From NCBI RefSeq assembly GCF_036785885.1, contig NC_092330.1, positions 20,246,525-20,310,524 on the forward strand: a DNA stretch of 64,000 nucleotides, written 5' to 3'. The position numbers and the translations under genes were made by a program. Positions 1 through 10,380 of the stretch are shown piece after piece (positions within the stretch are counted from its first letter, which is position 1; each line of letters opens with the position of its first letter). The notes under the pieces were generated by a model. It saw only the letters and a list, made by a program, of their open reading frames with translations, did no database searches and was not told the DNA's origin. This DNA is from Coffea arabica (Eukaryota; Streptophyta; Magnoliopsida; Gentianales; Rubiaceae).

Positions 1-4
1 CCCC
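1..4 (+). rRNA. 5S rRNA gene, last 4 nt only (cut by window edge)
   Basis: The window opens on CCCC, gene nucleotides 116-119, followed by the same CTCCC-T6 tail seen after every copy. Whether this copy is split or intact cannot be told. Confidence 0.8.
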
Positions 5-417
5 TCCCTTTTTTGTTTCGAAATCCAAATTTCCCCTTCGTTCTTTATGCTGTAGTAATTTAGCTCCGTCGGAACGATTGCTTTATATTTTGCTTCTTAT
101 CGAAGCATGAAGGCGGATCTGAAGGCGCGAGACAAGTCAGGAACGGTACGGCTGGATCGAAGCCCGGATCGTCGGTCAAAGTTGTCGGCGCAAATGTATA
201 AGTGCAAGCGTGAAGGATCAATTTCAGAATAATTGAGAGTTGCGCGACGAGGGAAAAAAAAATGGTGCAAATCAACAAGAAAAAAATGTAAAAGTAAATA
301 AATAAAAGGATGAGGGGAAATTCTTGAATTGACGCTTAAAATGAATTCGGGTCCAGAAAAGCCAAACTGCTTCACAGGACGTGGCAGTTTAAAAGAATAA
401 AGCGAAAGAAACATGGC
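5..417 (+). other. Intergenic spacer, A/B hybrid
   Basis: This non-coding spacer is class A in its left and middle part (A9 run followed by TGGTGCAAATC; AATTCTTGAATT), but switches to class B bases near its right end (CCAAACTGC, GACGTGGCAG). That suggests an exchange between the two spacer classes close to the promoter. No gene is seen in it. Confidence 0.8.
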
Positions 418-1049
418 GGGTGCGATCATACCAGCACTAATGCACCGGATCCCATCAGAACTCCGAAGTTAAGCGTGCTTGGGCGACAGTAGTACTAGGA
501 TGGGTGACCCTAGGCCTGTCAACGGGTCGGGTCTAGACCCGGATCCGGATCGGATCGCTGAAATTTTTTCGGGTATGGGTAGGGATTTAATTCCGTTATC
601 CGGATCCGGATCCGTTTTTTCAAACAAAAAAATGGGTCGGATACGGAATATAGTATTCCGACCCGTATTAGACCCGGATCCGGATATAAATGATTTAATA
701 ATTTATAAAAAATATATATTATCAATATAATTTGATTAGGATGATGTATTTGAGTAAAATCAATTTGATTTATTTTCTTATTTGGTTTTTTCTTTGCATT
801 AGTTAGAAATTAGTTTACAAATATATTTTTTTCTCTTTTTTGTTAGAAATTATAAATTTTGGCAAATTTGTTCGGGTAGACCCGACCCGGATCCGAGACT
901 CGCCGGGTCCGGATCCGGAACACAGAATAAAAGACCCGTCGGGTAAACGGGTCGGATCCGGGTCCGGGTCCGGAATAATGAATTCCGGCCCGGACCCGGC
1001 CCGTTGACACCCCTAGGTGACCCCCTGGGAAATCCTCGTGTTGCACCCC
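418..1049 (+). pseudogene. 5S rRNA gene split by hAT MITE (reference description)
   Basis: Gene nucleotides 1-93 lie at 418-510 and nucleotides 86-119 at 1016-1049, with the element at 511-1015 between them. Nucleotides 86-93 (GGTGACCC) appear on both sides, so this is a clean 8-bp target duplication. The gene differs from intact copies by G70C in the intermediate element and G102A in the 3' part. Nucleotide 46 is C here, as in intact genes; most other split copies have T. A normal 5S RNA cannot be made without excision. Box A and nucleotides 80-93 of box C remain, so Pol III recruitment is still conceivable. Confidence 0.95.
511..1015 (+). mobile_element. hAT-type MITE, type I (reference), 505 bp
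   Basis: The left end reads TAGGCCTGTCAACGGG and the right end, read inward, TAGGGGTGTCAACGGG (2 mismatches in 16). The similarity continues as CGGGTC. The 8-bp duplication GGTGACCC flanks it. TAGGGGTGTCAA-type ends with 8-bp duplications are typical of plant hAT elements. No transposase frame exists (longest frames about 83 codons), so it is non-autonomous. Both flanks are rich in CGGATCCGG and GGGTCCGG repeats around an AT-rich core with T runs. Type I markers: GGCCTG, TCTAGACC, GATCGCTG on the left; TTAGTTAG, ATATTTTTTT, ACAGAAT, GGATCCGGG on the right. Parent transposase would have to be elsewhere. Confidence 0.92.
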
Positions 1050-1654
1050 TCCCTTTTTTGTTTCGAAATCCAAATTTCCCCTTCGTTCTTTATGCTGTAG
1101 TAATTTAGCTCCGTCGGAACGATTGCTTTATATTTTGCTTCTCATCGAAGCATGAAGGCGGATCTGAAGGCGCGAGACAAGTCAGGAACGGTACGGCTGG
1201 ATCGAAGCCCGGATCGTCGGTCAAAGTTGTCGGCGCAAATGCATAAGCGCAAGCGTGAAGGATCAATTTCAGGATAATTGAGAGTTGTGCGACGAGGGAA
1301 AAAAAAGGTGCAAAGCAACAAGAAAAAAATATAAAAGTAAATAAATAAAAGGATGAGAGGAAATTCATGAATTGACGCTTAGAATGAATTCGGGTCCAGA
1401 AAAGCCAAACTGCTTCACAGGACGTGGCAGTTTAAAAGAATAAAGCGAAAGGAACATGGCGGGTGCGATCATACCAGCACTAATGCACCGGATCCCATCA
1501 GAACTTCGAAGTTAAGCGTGCTTGGGCGACAGTAGTACTAGGATGGGTGACCCTAGGCCGGTCAACGGGTCGGGTCTACACCCGGATCCGGATCGGATCC
1601 CTGAAATTTTTGCGGGTATGGGTAGGGATTTAATTCCGTTATCCGGATCCGGAT

Positions 1655-1678
1655 CCGTTTTTTCAAACAAAAAAACGG
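1655..1678 (+). repeat. Hairpin in MITE: CCGTTTTTT / AAAAAACGG
   Basis: A 9-bp perfect inverted repeat with a 6-base loop CAAACA is present in nearly every element copy at the same place. Its left arm carries the T6 run. The copy in the gene at 418 has one base changed in the right arm. Confidence 0.8.
1658..1663 (+). terminator. Candidate Pol III stop inside the MITE (representative)
   Basis: A T6 run lies 105 bp into the element, at gene start plus 197. It is the first run of at least four T on the + strand after the split gene's 5' half, apart from short T5-T6 AT-rich stretches around GAAATTTTT. It sits in a hairpin (1655-1678). A Pol III transcript starting at the split gene would probably stop here or at the earlier T5-T6. 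Confidence 0.45.
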
Positions 1679-1707
1679 GTCGGATACGGAATATAGTATT
1701 CCGACCC
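1677..1707 (+). repeat. Nested palindrome in MITE core
   Basis: GGGTCGGA (1677-1684) pairs with TCCGACCC (1700-1707). Inside it, GGAATA (1688-1693) pairs with TATTCC (1697-1702) around TAG. This symmetric motif follows directly after the T6 hairpin and is kept in nearly all copies. Confidence 0.8.
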
Positions 1708-2505
1708 GTATTAGACCCGGATTCGGATATAAATGATTTAATAATTTATAAAAAATATATATTATCAATATAATTTGATTAGGATGATGTATTTGAGTAA
1801 AATCAATTTGATTTATTTTCTTATTTGGTTTTTTCTTTGCATTAGCTAGAAATTAGTTTACAAATATATCTTTTTCTCTTTTTTGTTAGAAATTATAAAT
1901 TTTGGCAAATTTGTTCGGGTAGACCCGACCCGGATCCGAGACTCGCCGGGTCCGGATCCGGAACACCGAATAAAAGACCCGTCGGGTAAACGGGTCGGCT
2001 CCGGGTCCGGGTCCGGAATAATGAATTCCGGCCCGGACCCGGCCCGTTGACACCCCTAGGTGACCCCCTGGGAAATCCTCGTGTTGCACCCCTCCCTTTT
2101 TTGTTTCGAAATCCAAATTTTCCCTTCGTTCTTTATGCTGTAGTAATTTAGCTCCGTCGGAACGATTGCTTTATATTTTGCTTCTCATCGAAGCATGAAG
2201 GCGGATCTGAAGGCGCGAGACAAGTCAGGAACGGTACGGCTGGATCGAAGCCCGGATCGTCGGTCAAAGTTGTCGGCGCAAATGTATAAGCGCAAGCGTG
2301 AAGGATCAATTTCAGGATAATTGAGAGTTGCGCGACGAGGGAAAAAAAAATGGTGCAAATCAACAAGAAAAAAATGTAAAAGTAAATAAATAAAAGGATG
2401 AGGGGAAATTCTTGAATTGACGCTTAAAATGAATTCGGGTCCAGAAAAGCCACACTGCTTCACAGGACGGGGCAGTTTAAAAGAATAAAGCGAAAGGAAC
2501 ATGGC

Positions 2506-2624
2506 GGGTGCGATCATACCAGCACTAATGCACCGGATCCCATCAGAACTCCGAAGTTAAGCGTGCTTGGGCGAGAGTAGTACTAGGATGGGTGACCCCC
2601 TGGGAAGTCCTCGTGTTGCACCCC
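2506..2624 (+). rRNA. 5S rRNA gene, intact (reference copy)
   Basis: This 119-nt gene encodes the 5S RNA of the large ribosomal subunit, made by Pol III with TFIIIA. It begins GGGTGCGATCATACC and ends GTTGCACCCC. The two ends pair as helix I: G at nucleotide 3, where many plants have A, is matched by C where they have T. Box A (50-64), intermediate element (67-72) and box C (80-97) are all present. Upstream, TTTAAAAG lies at -30 and C at -1. The T6 stop follows. It is flanked by class A spacer on the left and class B on the right. Nothing in the sequence argues against function. Confidence 0.97.
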
Positions 2625-3035
2625 TCCCTTTTTTGTTTCGAAATCCAAATTTCCCCTTCGTTCTTTATGCTGTAGTAATTTAGCTCCGTCGGAACGATTG
2701 CTTGATATTTTGCTTCTCATCGAAGCATGAAGGCGGATCTGAAGGCGCGAGACAAGTCAGGAACGGTACGGCTGGATCGAAGCCCGGATCGTCGGTCAAA
2801 GTTGTCGGCGCAAATGTATAAGCGGAAGCGTGAAGGATCAATTTCAGGATAATTGAGAGTTGTGCGACGAGGGAAAAAAAAGGTGCAAAGCAACAAGAAA
2901 AAAATATAAAAGTAAATAAATAAAAGGATGAGAGGAAATTCATGAATTGACGCTTAGAATGAATTCGGGTCCAGAAAAGCCAAACTGCTTCACAGGACGT
3001 GGCAGTTTAAAAGAATAAAGCGAAAGGAACATGGC
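2625..3035 (+). other. Intergenic spacer class B (representative, 411 bp)
   Basis: Class B is recognised by an A8 run followed by GGTGCAAAGC, ATATAAAAG, GAAATTCATGAATT, CTTAGAATG, CCAAACTGC and GACGTGGCAG. I count 36 spacers of this class in the window, and every one leads into a split gene. It starts with the T6 Pol III termination run, is A-rich in the middle, and ends with the upstream promoter. I see no coding gene in it; open frames of 72-110 codons on the minus strand recur at the unit period and are chance frames. Confidence 0.88.
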
Positions 3036-3667
3036 GGGTGCGATCATACCAGCACTAATGCACCGGATCCCATCAGAACTCCGAAGTTAAGCGTGCTTGG
3101 GCGACAGTAGTACTAGGATGGGTGACCCTAGGCCTGTCAACGGGTCGGGTCTAGACCCGGATCCGGATCGGATCGCTGAAATTTTTTCGGGTATGGGTAG
3201 GGATTTAATTCCGTTATCCGGATCCGGATCCGTTTTTTCAAACAAAAAAACGGGTCGGATACGGAATATAGTATTCCGACCCGTACTAGACCCGGATCCG
3301 GATATAAATGATTTAATAATTTATAAAAAATATATATTATCAATATAATTTGATTAGGATGATGTATTTGAGTAAAATCAATTTGATTTATTTTCTTATT
3401 TGGTTTTTTCTTTGCATTAGTTAGAAATTAGTTTACAAATATATTTTTTTTTCTTTTTTGTTAGAAATTATAAATTTTGGCAAATTTGTTCGGGTAGACC
3501 CGACCCGGATCCGAGACTCGCCGGGTCCGGATCCGGAACACAGAATAAAAGACCCGTCGGGTAAACGGGTCGGATCCGGGTCCGGGTCCGGAATAATGAA
3601 TTCCGGCCCGGACCCGGCCCGTTGACACCCCTAGGTGACCCCCTGGGAAATCCTCGTGTTGCACCCC
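3036..3667 (+). pseudogene. 5S rRNA gene split by MITE
   Basis: C46 haplotype with C70. Confidence 0.94.
3129..3633 (+). mobile_element. hAT-type MITE, type I
   Basis: Type I ends; TACTAGAC at its middle, unlike most type I copies (TATTAGAC). Confidence 0.92.
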
Positions 3668-4080
3668 TCCCTTTTTTGTTTCGAAATCCAAATTTCCCCT
3701 TCGTTCTTTATGCTGTAGTAATTTAGCTCCGTCGGAACGATTGCTTTATATTTTGCTTCTCATCGAAGCATGAAGGCGGATCTGAAGGCGCGAGACAAGT
3801 CAGGAACGGTACGGCTGGATCGAAACCCGGATCGTCGGTCAAAGTTGTCGGCGCAAATGTATAAGTGCAAGCGTGAAGGATCAATTTCAGAATAATTGAG
3901 AGTTGCGCGACGAGGGAAAAAAAAATGGTGCAAATCAACAAGAAAAAAATGTAAAAGTAAATAAATAAAAGGATGAGGGGAAATTCTTGAATTGACGCTT
4001 AAAATGAATTCGGGTCCAGAAAAGCCACACTGCTTCACAGGACGGGGCAGTTTAAAAGAATAAAGCGAAAGGAACATGGT

Positions 4081-4199
4081 GGGTGCGATCATACCAGCAC
4101 TAATGCACCGGATCCCATCAGAACTCCGAAGTTAAGCATGCTTGGGCGAGAGTAGTACTAGGATGGGTGACCCCCTGGGAAGTCCTCGTGTTGCACCCC
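4081..4199 (+). rRNA. 5S rRNA gene, unsplit, variant
   Basis: No insertion. G58A in box A (AAGCATG) and T at -1. Reduced activity is possible. Same haplotype as 9319, 11426 and 19288. Confidence 0.95.
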
Positions 4200-4610
4200 T
4201 CCCTTTTTTGTTTCGAAATCCAAATTTCCCCTTCGTTCTTTATGCTGTAGTAATTTAGCTCCGTCGGAACGATTGCTTTATATTTTGCTTCTTATCGAAG
4301 CATGAAGGCGGATCTGAAGGCGCGAGACAAGTCAGGAACGGTACGGCTGGATCGAAGCCCGGATCGTCGGTCAAAGTTGTCGGCGCAAATGTATAAGCGC
4401 AAGCGTGAAGGATCAATTTCAGGATAATTGAGAGTTGTGCGACGAGGGAAAAAAAAGGTGCAAAGCAACAAGAAAAAAATATAAAAGTAAATAAATAAAA
4501 GGATGAGAAGAAATTCATGAATTGACGCTTAGAATGAATTCGGGTCCAGAAAAGCCAAACTGCTTCACAGGACGTGGCAGTTTAAAAGAATAAAGCGAAA
4601 GGAACATGGC

Positions 4611-5242
4611 GGGTGCGATCATACCAGCACTAATGCACCGGATCCCATCAGAACTTCGAAGTTAAGCGTGCTTGGGCGACAGTAGTACTAGGATGGGTGA
4701 CCCTAGGCCGGTCAACGGGTCGGGTCTACACCCGGATCCGGATCGGATCCTTGAAATTTTTGCTGGTATGGGTAAGGATTTAATTCCGTTATCCGGATCC
4801 GGATCCGTTTTTTCAAACAAAAAAACGGGTCGGATACGGAATATAGTATTCCGACCCGTACTAGACCCGGATCCGGATATAAATGATTTAATAATTTATA
4901 AAAAATATATATTATCAATATAATTTGATTAGGATGATGTATTTGAGTAAAATCAATTTGATTTATTTTCTTATTTGGTTTTTTCTTTGCATTAGCTAGA
5001 AATTAGTTTACAAATATATCTTTTTCTCTTTTTTGTTAGAAATTATAAATTTTGGCAAATTTGTTCGGGTAGACCCGACCCGGATCCGAGACTCGCCGGG
5101 TCCGGATCCGGAACACCGAATAAAAGACCCGTCGGGTAAACGGGTCGGATCCGGGTCCGGGTCCGGAATAAAGAATTCCGGCCCGGACCCGGCCCGTTGA
5201 CACCCCTAGGTGACCCCCTGGGAAATCCTCGTGTTGCACCCC
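4611..5242 (+). pseudogene. 5S rRNA gene split by MITE
   Basis: T46 haplotype; starts the tetramer 4611-8273. Confidence 0.94.
4704..5208 (+). mobile_element. hAT-type MITE, type IIb
   Basis: IIb markers GCTGGTATG, TACTAGAC, AATAAAGAATTCC; also GATCCTTG and a private GGGTAAGG. Confidence 0.92.
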
Positions 5243-5653
5243 TCCCTTTTTTGTTTCGAAATCCAAATTTTCCCTTCGTTCTTTATGCTGTAGTAATTTA
5301 GCTCCGTCGGAACGATTGCTTTATATTTTGCTTCTCATCGAAGCATGAAGGCGGATCTGAAGGCGCGAGACAAGTCAGGAACGGTACGGCTGAATCGAAG
5401 CCCGGATCGTCGGTCAATGTTGTCGGCGCAAATGCATAAGCGCAAGCGTGAAGGATCAATTTCAGGATAATTGAGAGTTGTGCGACGAGGGAAAAAAAAG
5501 GTGCAAAGCAACAAGAAAAAAATATAAAAGTAAATAAATAAAAGGATGAGAGGAAATTCATGAATTGACGCTTAGAATGAATTCGGGTCCAGAAAAGCCA
5601 AACTGCTTCACAGGACGTGGCAGTTTAAAAGAATAAAGCGAAAGGAACATGGC

Positions 5654-6285
5654 GGGTGTGATCATACCAGCACTAATGCACCGGATCCCATCAGAACTTC
5701 GAAGTTAAGCGTGCTTGGGCGACAGTAGTACTAGGATGGGTGACCCTAGGCCGGTCAACGGGTCGGGTCTACACCCGGATCCGGATCGGATCCCTGAAAT
5801 TTTTGCGGGTATGGGTAGGGATTTAATTCCGTTATCCGGATCCGGATCCGTTTTTTCAAACAAAAAAACGGGTCGGATACGGAATATAGTATTCCGACCC
5901 GTATTAGACCCGGATCCGGATATAAATGATTTAATAATTTATAAAAAATATATATTATCAATATAATTTGATTAGGATGATGTATTTGAGTAAAATCAAT
6001 TTGATTTATTTTCTTATTTGGTTTTTTCTTTGCATTAGCTAGAAATTTGTTTACAAATATATCTTTTTCTCTTTTTTGTTAGAAATTATAAATTTTGGCA
6101 AATTTGTTCGGGTAGACCCGACCCGGATCCGAGACTCGCCGGGTCCGGATCCGGAACACCGAATAAAAGACCCGTCGGGTAAACGGGTCGGCTCCGGGTC
6201 CGGGTCCGGAATAATGAATTCCGGCCCGGACCCGGCCCGTTGACACCCCTAGGTGACCCCCTGGGAAATCCTCGTGTTGCACCCC
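5654..6285 (+). pseudogene. 5S rRNA gene split by MITE, C6T
   Basis: Starts GGGTGTGATC (C6T), shared with 12999, 20861 and 24524. Confidence 0.94.
5747..6251 (+). mobile_element. hAT-type MITE, type IIc
   Basis: IIc markers AAATTTGTTTAC and GGCTCCGGG with TATTAGAC. Confidence 0.92.
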
Positions 6286-6698
6286 TCCCTTTTTTGTTTC
6301 GAAATCCAAATTTTCCCTTCGTTCTTTATGCTGTAGTAATTTAGCTCCGTCGGAACGATTGCTTTATATTTTGCTTCTCATCGAAGCATGAAGGCGGATC
6401 TGAAGGCGCGAGACAAGTCAGGAACGGTACGGCTGGATCGAAGCCCGGTTCGTCGGTCAAAGTTGTCGGCGCAAATGTATAAGCGCAAGCGTGAAGGATC
6501 AATTTCAGGATAATTGAGAGTTGCGCGACGAGGGAAAAAAAAATGGTGCAAATCAACAAGAAAAAAATGTAAAAGTAAATAAATAAAAGGATGAGGGGAA
6601 ATTCTTGAATTGACGCTTAAAATGAATTCGGGTCCAGAAAAGCCACACTGCTTCACAGGACGGGGCAGTTTAAAAGAATAAAGCGAAAGGAACATGGC

Positions 6699-7330
6699 GG
6701 GTGCGATCATACCAGCACTAATGCACCGGATCCCATCAGAACTTCGAAGTTAAGCGTGCTTGGGCGACAGTAGTACTAGGATGGGTGACCCTAGGCCGGT
6801 CAACGGGTCGGGTCTAGACCCGGATCCGGATCGGATCGCTGAAATTTTTTCGGGTATGGGTAGGGATTTAATTCCGTTATCCGGATCCGGATCCGTTTTT
6901 TCAAACAAAAAAACGGGTCGGATACGGAATATAGTATTCCGACCCGTATTAGACCCGGATCCGGATATAAATGATTTAATAATTTATAAAAAATATATAT
7001 TATCAATATAATTTGATTAGGATGATGTATTTGAGTAAAATCAATTTGATTTATTTTCTTATTTGGTTTTTTCTTTGCATTAGTTAGAAATTAGTTTACA
7101 AATATATTTTTTTCTCTTTTTTGTTAGAAATTATAAATTTTGGCAAATTTGTTCGGGTAGACCCGACCCGGATCCGAGACTCGCCGGGTCCGGATCCGGA
7201 ACACAGAATAAAAGACCCGTCGGGTAAACGGGTCGGATCCGGGTCCGGGTCCGGAATAATGAATTCCGGCCCGGACCCGGCCCGTTGACACCCCTAGGTG
7301 ACCCCCTGGGAAATCCTCGTGTTGCACCCC
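6699..7330 (+). pseudogene. 5S rRNA gene split by MITE
   Basis: T46 haplotype although the element is mainly type I; class A spacer upstream. Confidence 0.94.
6792..7296 (+). mobile_element. hAT-type MITE, II/I hybrid
   Basis: The first bases are type II (GGCCGG); from TCTAGACC on it is type I. The switch lies within about 20 bp of the left end. Confidence 0.9.
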
Positions 7331-7743
7331 TCCCTTTTTTGTTTCGAAATCCAAATTTCCCCTTCGTTCTTTATGCTGTAGTAATTTAGCTCCGTCGGAA
7401 CGATTGCTTTATATTTTGCTTCTCATCGAAGCATGAAGGCGGATCTGAAGGCGCGAGACAAGTCAGGAACGGTACGGCTGGATCGAAGCCCGGATCGTCG
7501 GTCAAAGTTGTCGGCGCAAATGTATAAGTGCAAGCGTGAAGGATCAATTTCAGGATAATTGAAAGTTGCGCGACGAGGGAAAAAAAAATGGTGCAAATCA
7601 ACAAGAAAAAAATGTAAAAGTAAATAAATAAAAGGATGAGGGGAAATTCTTGAATTGACGCTTAAAATGAATTCGGGTCCAGAAAAGCCACACTGCTTCA
7701 CAGGACGGGGCAGTTTAAAAGAATAAAGCGAAAGGAACATGGT

Positions 7744-7862
7744 GGGTGCGATCATACCAGCACTAATGCACCGGATCCCATCAGAACTCCGAAGTTAAGC
7801 GTGCTTGGGTGAGAGTAGTACTAGGATGGGTGACCCCCTGGGAAGTCCTCGTGTTGCACCCC
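7744..7862 (+). rRNA. 5S rRNA gene, unsplit, variant
   Basis: No insertion. C67T at the start of the intermediate element (GGGTGAGAG) and T at -1. Confidence 0.95.
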
Positions 7863-8273
7863 TCCCTTTTTTGTTTCGAAATCCAAATTTCCCCTTCGTT
7901 CTTTATGCTGTAGTAATTTAGCTCCGTCGGAACGATTGCTTTATATTTTGCTTCTTATCGAAGCATGAAGGCGGATCTGAAGGCGCGAGACAAGTCAGGA
8001 ACGGTACGGCTGGATCGAAGCCCGGATCGTCGGTCAAAGTTGTCGGCGCAAATGTATAAGCGCAAGCGTGAAGGATCAATTTCAGGATAATTGAGAGTTG
8101 TGCGACGAGGGAAAAAAAAGGTGCAAAGCAACAAGAAAAAAATATAAAAGTAAATAAATAAAAGGATGAGAGGAAATTCATGAATTGACGCTTAGAATGA
8201 ATTCGGGTCCAGAAAAGCCAAACTGCTTCACAGGACGTGGCAGTTTAAAAGAATAAAGCGAAAGGAACATGGC

Positions 8274-8905
8274 GGGTGCGATCATACCAGCACTAATGCA
8301 CCGGATCCCATCAGAACTCCGAAGTTAAGCGTGCTTGGGCGACAGTAGTACTAGGATGGGTGACCCTAGGCCTGTCAACGGGTCGGGTCTAGACCCGGAT
8401 CCGGATCGGATCGCTGAAATTTTTTCGGGTATGGGTAGGGATTTAATTCCGTTATCCGGATCCGGATCCGTTTTTTCAAACAAAAAAACGGGTCGGATAC
8501 GGAATATAGTATTCCGACCCGTATTAGACCCGGATCCGGATATAAATGATTTAATAATTTATAAAAAATATATATTATCAATATAATTTGATTAGGATGA
8601 TGTATTTGAGTAAAATCAATTTGATTTATTTTCTTATTTGGTTTTTTCTTTGCATTAGTTAGAAATTAGTTTACAAATATATTTTTTTCTCTTTTTTGTT
8701 AGAAATTATAAATTTTGGCAAATTTGTTCGGGTAGACCCGACCCGGATCCGAGACTCGCCGGGTCCGGATCCGGAACACAGAATAAAAGACCCGTCGGGT
8801 AAACGGGTCGGATCCGGGTCCGGGTCCGGAATAATGAATTCCGGCCCGGACCCGGCCCGTTGACACCCCTAGGTGACCCCCTGGGAAATCCTCGTGTTGC
8901 ACCCC
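8274..8905 (+). pseudogene. 5S rRNA gene split by MITE
   Basis: C46 haplotype; followed by two intact genes. Confidence 0.94.
8367..8871 (+). mobile_element. hAT-type MITE, type I
   Basis: Typical type I, TATTAGAC. Confidence 0.92.
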
Positions 8906-9318
8906 TCCCTTTTTTGTTTCGAAATCCAAATTTCCCCTTCGTTCTTTATGCTGTAGTAATTTAGCTCCGTCGGAACGATTGCTTTATATTTTGCTTCTCA
9001 TCGAAGCATGAAGGCGGATCTGAAGGCGCGAGACAAGTCAGGAACGGTACGGCTGGATCGAAACCCGGATCGTCGGTCAAAGTTGTCGGCGCAAATGTAT
9101 AAGTGCAAGCGTGAAGGATCAATTTCAGAATAATTGAGAGTTGCGCGACGAGGGAAAAAAAAATGGTGCAAATCAACAAGAAAAAAATGTAAAAGTAAAT
9201 AAATAAAAGGATGAGGGGAAATTCTTGAATTGACGCTTAAAATGAATTCGGGTCCAGAAAAGCCACACTGCTTCACAGGACGGGGCAGTTTAAAAGAATA
9301 AAGCGAAAGGAACATGGT
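8906..9318 (+). other. Intergenic spacer class A (representative, 413 bp)
   Basis: Class A is recognised by an A9 run followed by TGGTGCAAATC, ATGTAAAAG, GAAATTCTTGAATT, CTTAAAATG, CCACACTGC and GACGGGGCAG. All 28 intact genes and 11 split genes follow a class A spacer. A one-base-shorter form (A8) occurs upstream of the genes at 44930, 60723, 62297 and 63871. Non-coding. Confidence 0.88.
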
Positions 9319-9437
9319 GGGTGCGATCATACCAGCACTAATGCACCGGATCCCATCAGAACTCCGAAGTTAAGCATGCTTGGGCGAGAGTAGTACTAGG
9401 ATGGGTGACCCCCTGGGAAGTCCTCGTGTTGCACCCC
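9319..9437 (+). rRNA. 5S rRNA gene, unsplit, variant
   Basis: No insertion; G58A and T at -1. It is followed by a class A spacer and another intact gene, the only place in the window where two intact genes are adjacent. Confidence 0.95.
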
Positions 9438-9850
9438 TCCCTTTTTTGTTTCGAAATCCAAATTTCCCCTTCGTTCTTTATGCTGTAGTAATTTAGCTCC
9501 GTCGGAACGATTGCTTTATATTTTGCTTCTCATCGAAGCATGAAGGCGGATCTGAAGGCGCGAGACAAGTCAGGAACGGTACGGCTGGATCGAAGCCCGG
9601 ATCGTCGGTCAAAGTTGTCGGCGCAAATGTATAAGCGCAAGCGTGAAGGATCAATTTCAGGATAATTGAGAGTTGCGCGACGAGGGAAAAAAAAATGGTG
9701 CAAATCAACAAGAAAAAAATGTAAAAGTAAATAAATAAAAGGATGAGGGGAAATTCTTGAATTGACGCTTAAAATGAATTCGGGTCCAGAAAAGCCACAC
9801 TGCTTCACAGGACGGGGCAGTTTAAAAGAATAAAGCGAAAGGAACATGGC

Positions 9851-9969
9851 GGGTGCGATCATACCAGCACTAATGCACCGGATCCCATCAGAACTCCGAA
9901 GTTAAGCGTGCTTGGGCGAGAGTAGTACTAGGATGGGTGACCCCCTGGGAAGTCCTCGTGTTGCACCCC
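9851..9969 (+). rRNA. 5S rRNA gene, intact
   Basis: Consensus gene with C at -1; second of the adjacent intact pair. It is equivalent in position to 2506 and 17707 in the super-repeat. Confidence 0.97.
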
Positions 9970-10380
9970 TCCCTTTTTTGTTTCGAAATCCAAATTTCCC
10001 CTTCGTTCTTTATGCTGTAGTAATTTAGCTCCGTCGGAACGATTGCTTGATATTTTGCTTCTCATCGAAGCATGAAGGCGGATCTGAAGGCGCGAGACAA
10101 GTCAGGAACGGTACGGCTGGATCGAAGCCCGGATCGTCGGTCAAAGTTGTCGGCGCAAATGTATAAGCGGAAGCGTGAAGGATCAATTTCAGGATAATTG
10201 AGAGTTGTGCGACGAGGGAAAAAAAAGGTGCAAAGCAACAAGAAAAAAATATAAAAGTAAATAAATAAAAGGATGAGAGGAAATTCATGAATTGACGCTT
10301 AGAATGAATTCGGGTCCAGAAAAGCCAAACTGCTTCACAGGACGTGGCAGTTTAAAAGAATAAAGCGAAAGGAACATGGC

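Larger units (their letters stand above)
1554..2058 (+). mobile_element. hAT-type MITE, type II (reference), 505 bp
   Basis: Type II markers: GGCCGG, TCTACACC, GATCCCTG on the left; TTAGCTAG, ATATCTTTTT, ACCGAAT, GGCTCCGGG on the right. CGGATTCGG is shared only with the element at 16755. Confidence 0.92.
1461..2092 (+). pseudogene. 5S rRNA gene split by MITE
   Basis: T46, C70 and A102 haplotype, typical of the type II lineage. Class B spacer upstream. Confidence 0.94.
2506..9850 (+). repeat. Higher-order super-repeat, copy 1 (7345 bp)
   Basis: Order of gene states: intact, split, intact, split, split, split, intact, split, intact. Marker changes recur 7345 bp later: AGCGGAAGCG in the spacer at about 2.82 kb, the gene with G58A at 4081, the split gene with C6T at 5654, and the hybrid element at 6792. 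Confidence 0.85.

Noticed and set aside
97-429. 110-codon minus-strand frame ending in the 5S gene (also 72-, 87- and 122-codon relatives)
   Set aside because: It spans the spacer and the 5S 5' end, shifts frame with A-run length between copies, and has no family resemblance I recognise. Chance frame.
479-730. 83-codon open frame on the + strand, repeated in every split unit
   Set aside because: It starts on TTG inside the 5S gene and runs into the MITE; its Asp-Pro-rich product is a translation of CGGATCCGG repeats. Its recurrence reflects array copies, not selection on a protein.
511-1015. Could the 5S sequence belong to a retroelement (such as Cassandra, whose terminal repeats carry 5S-like sequence)?
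   Set aside because: The 5S genes are in a plain tandem array with terminators and spacers. The insert has short inverted ends and an 8-bp duplication, with no long terminal repeats or primer site.
511-1015. Insert as a group I or other self-splicing intron in 5S
   Set aside because: Target duplication and transposon-type inverted ends explain the insert fully; no conserved intron core is apparent and 5S introns of this kind are not known to me.
843-1073. 76- to 89-codon minus-strand frames across the right MITE end
   Set aside because: They cover the right MITE end, the 3' part of 5S and the spacer; low-complexity product, no start or context supporting a gene.
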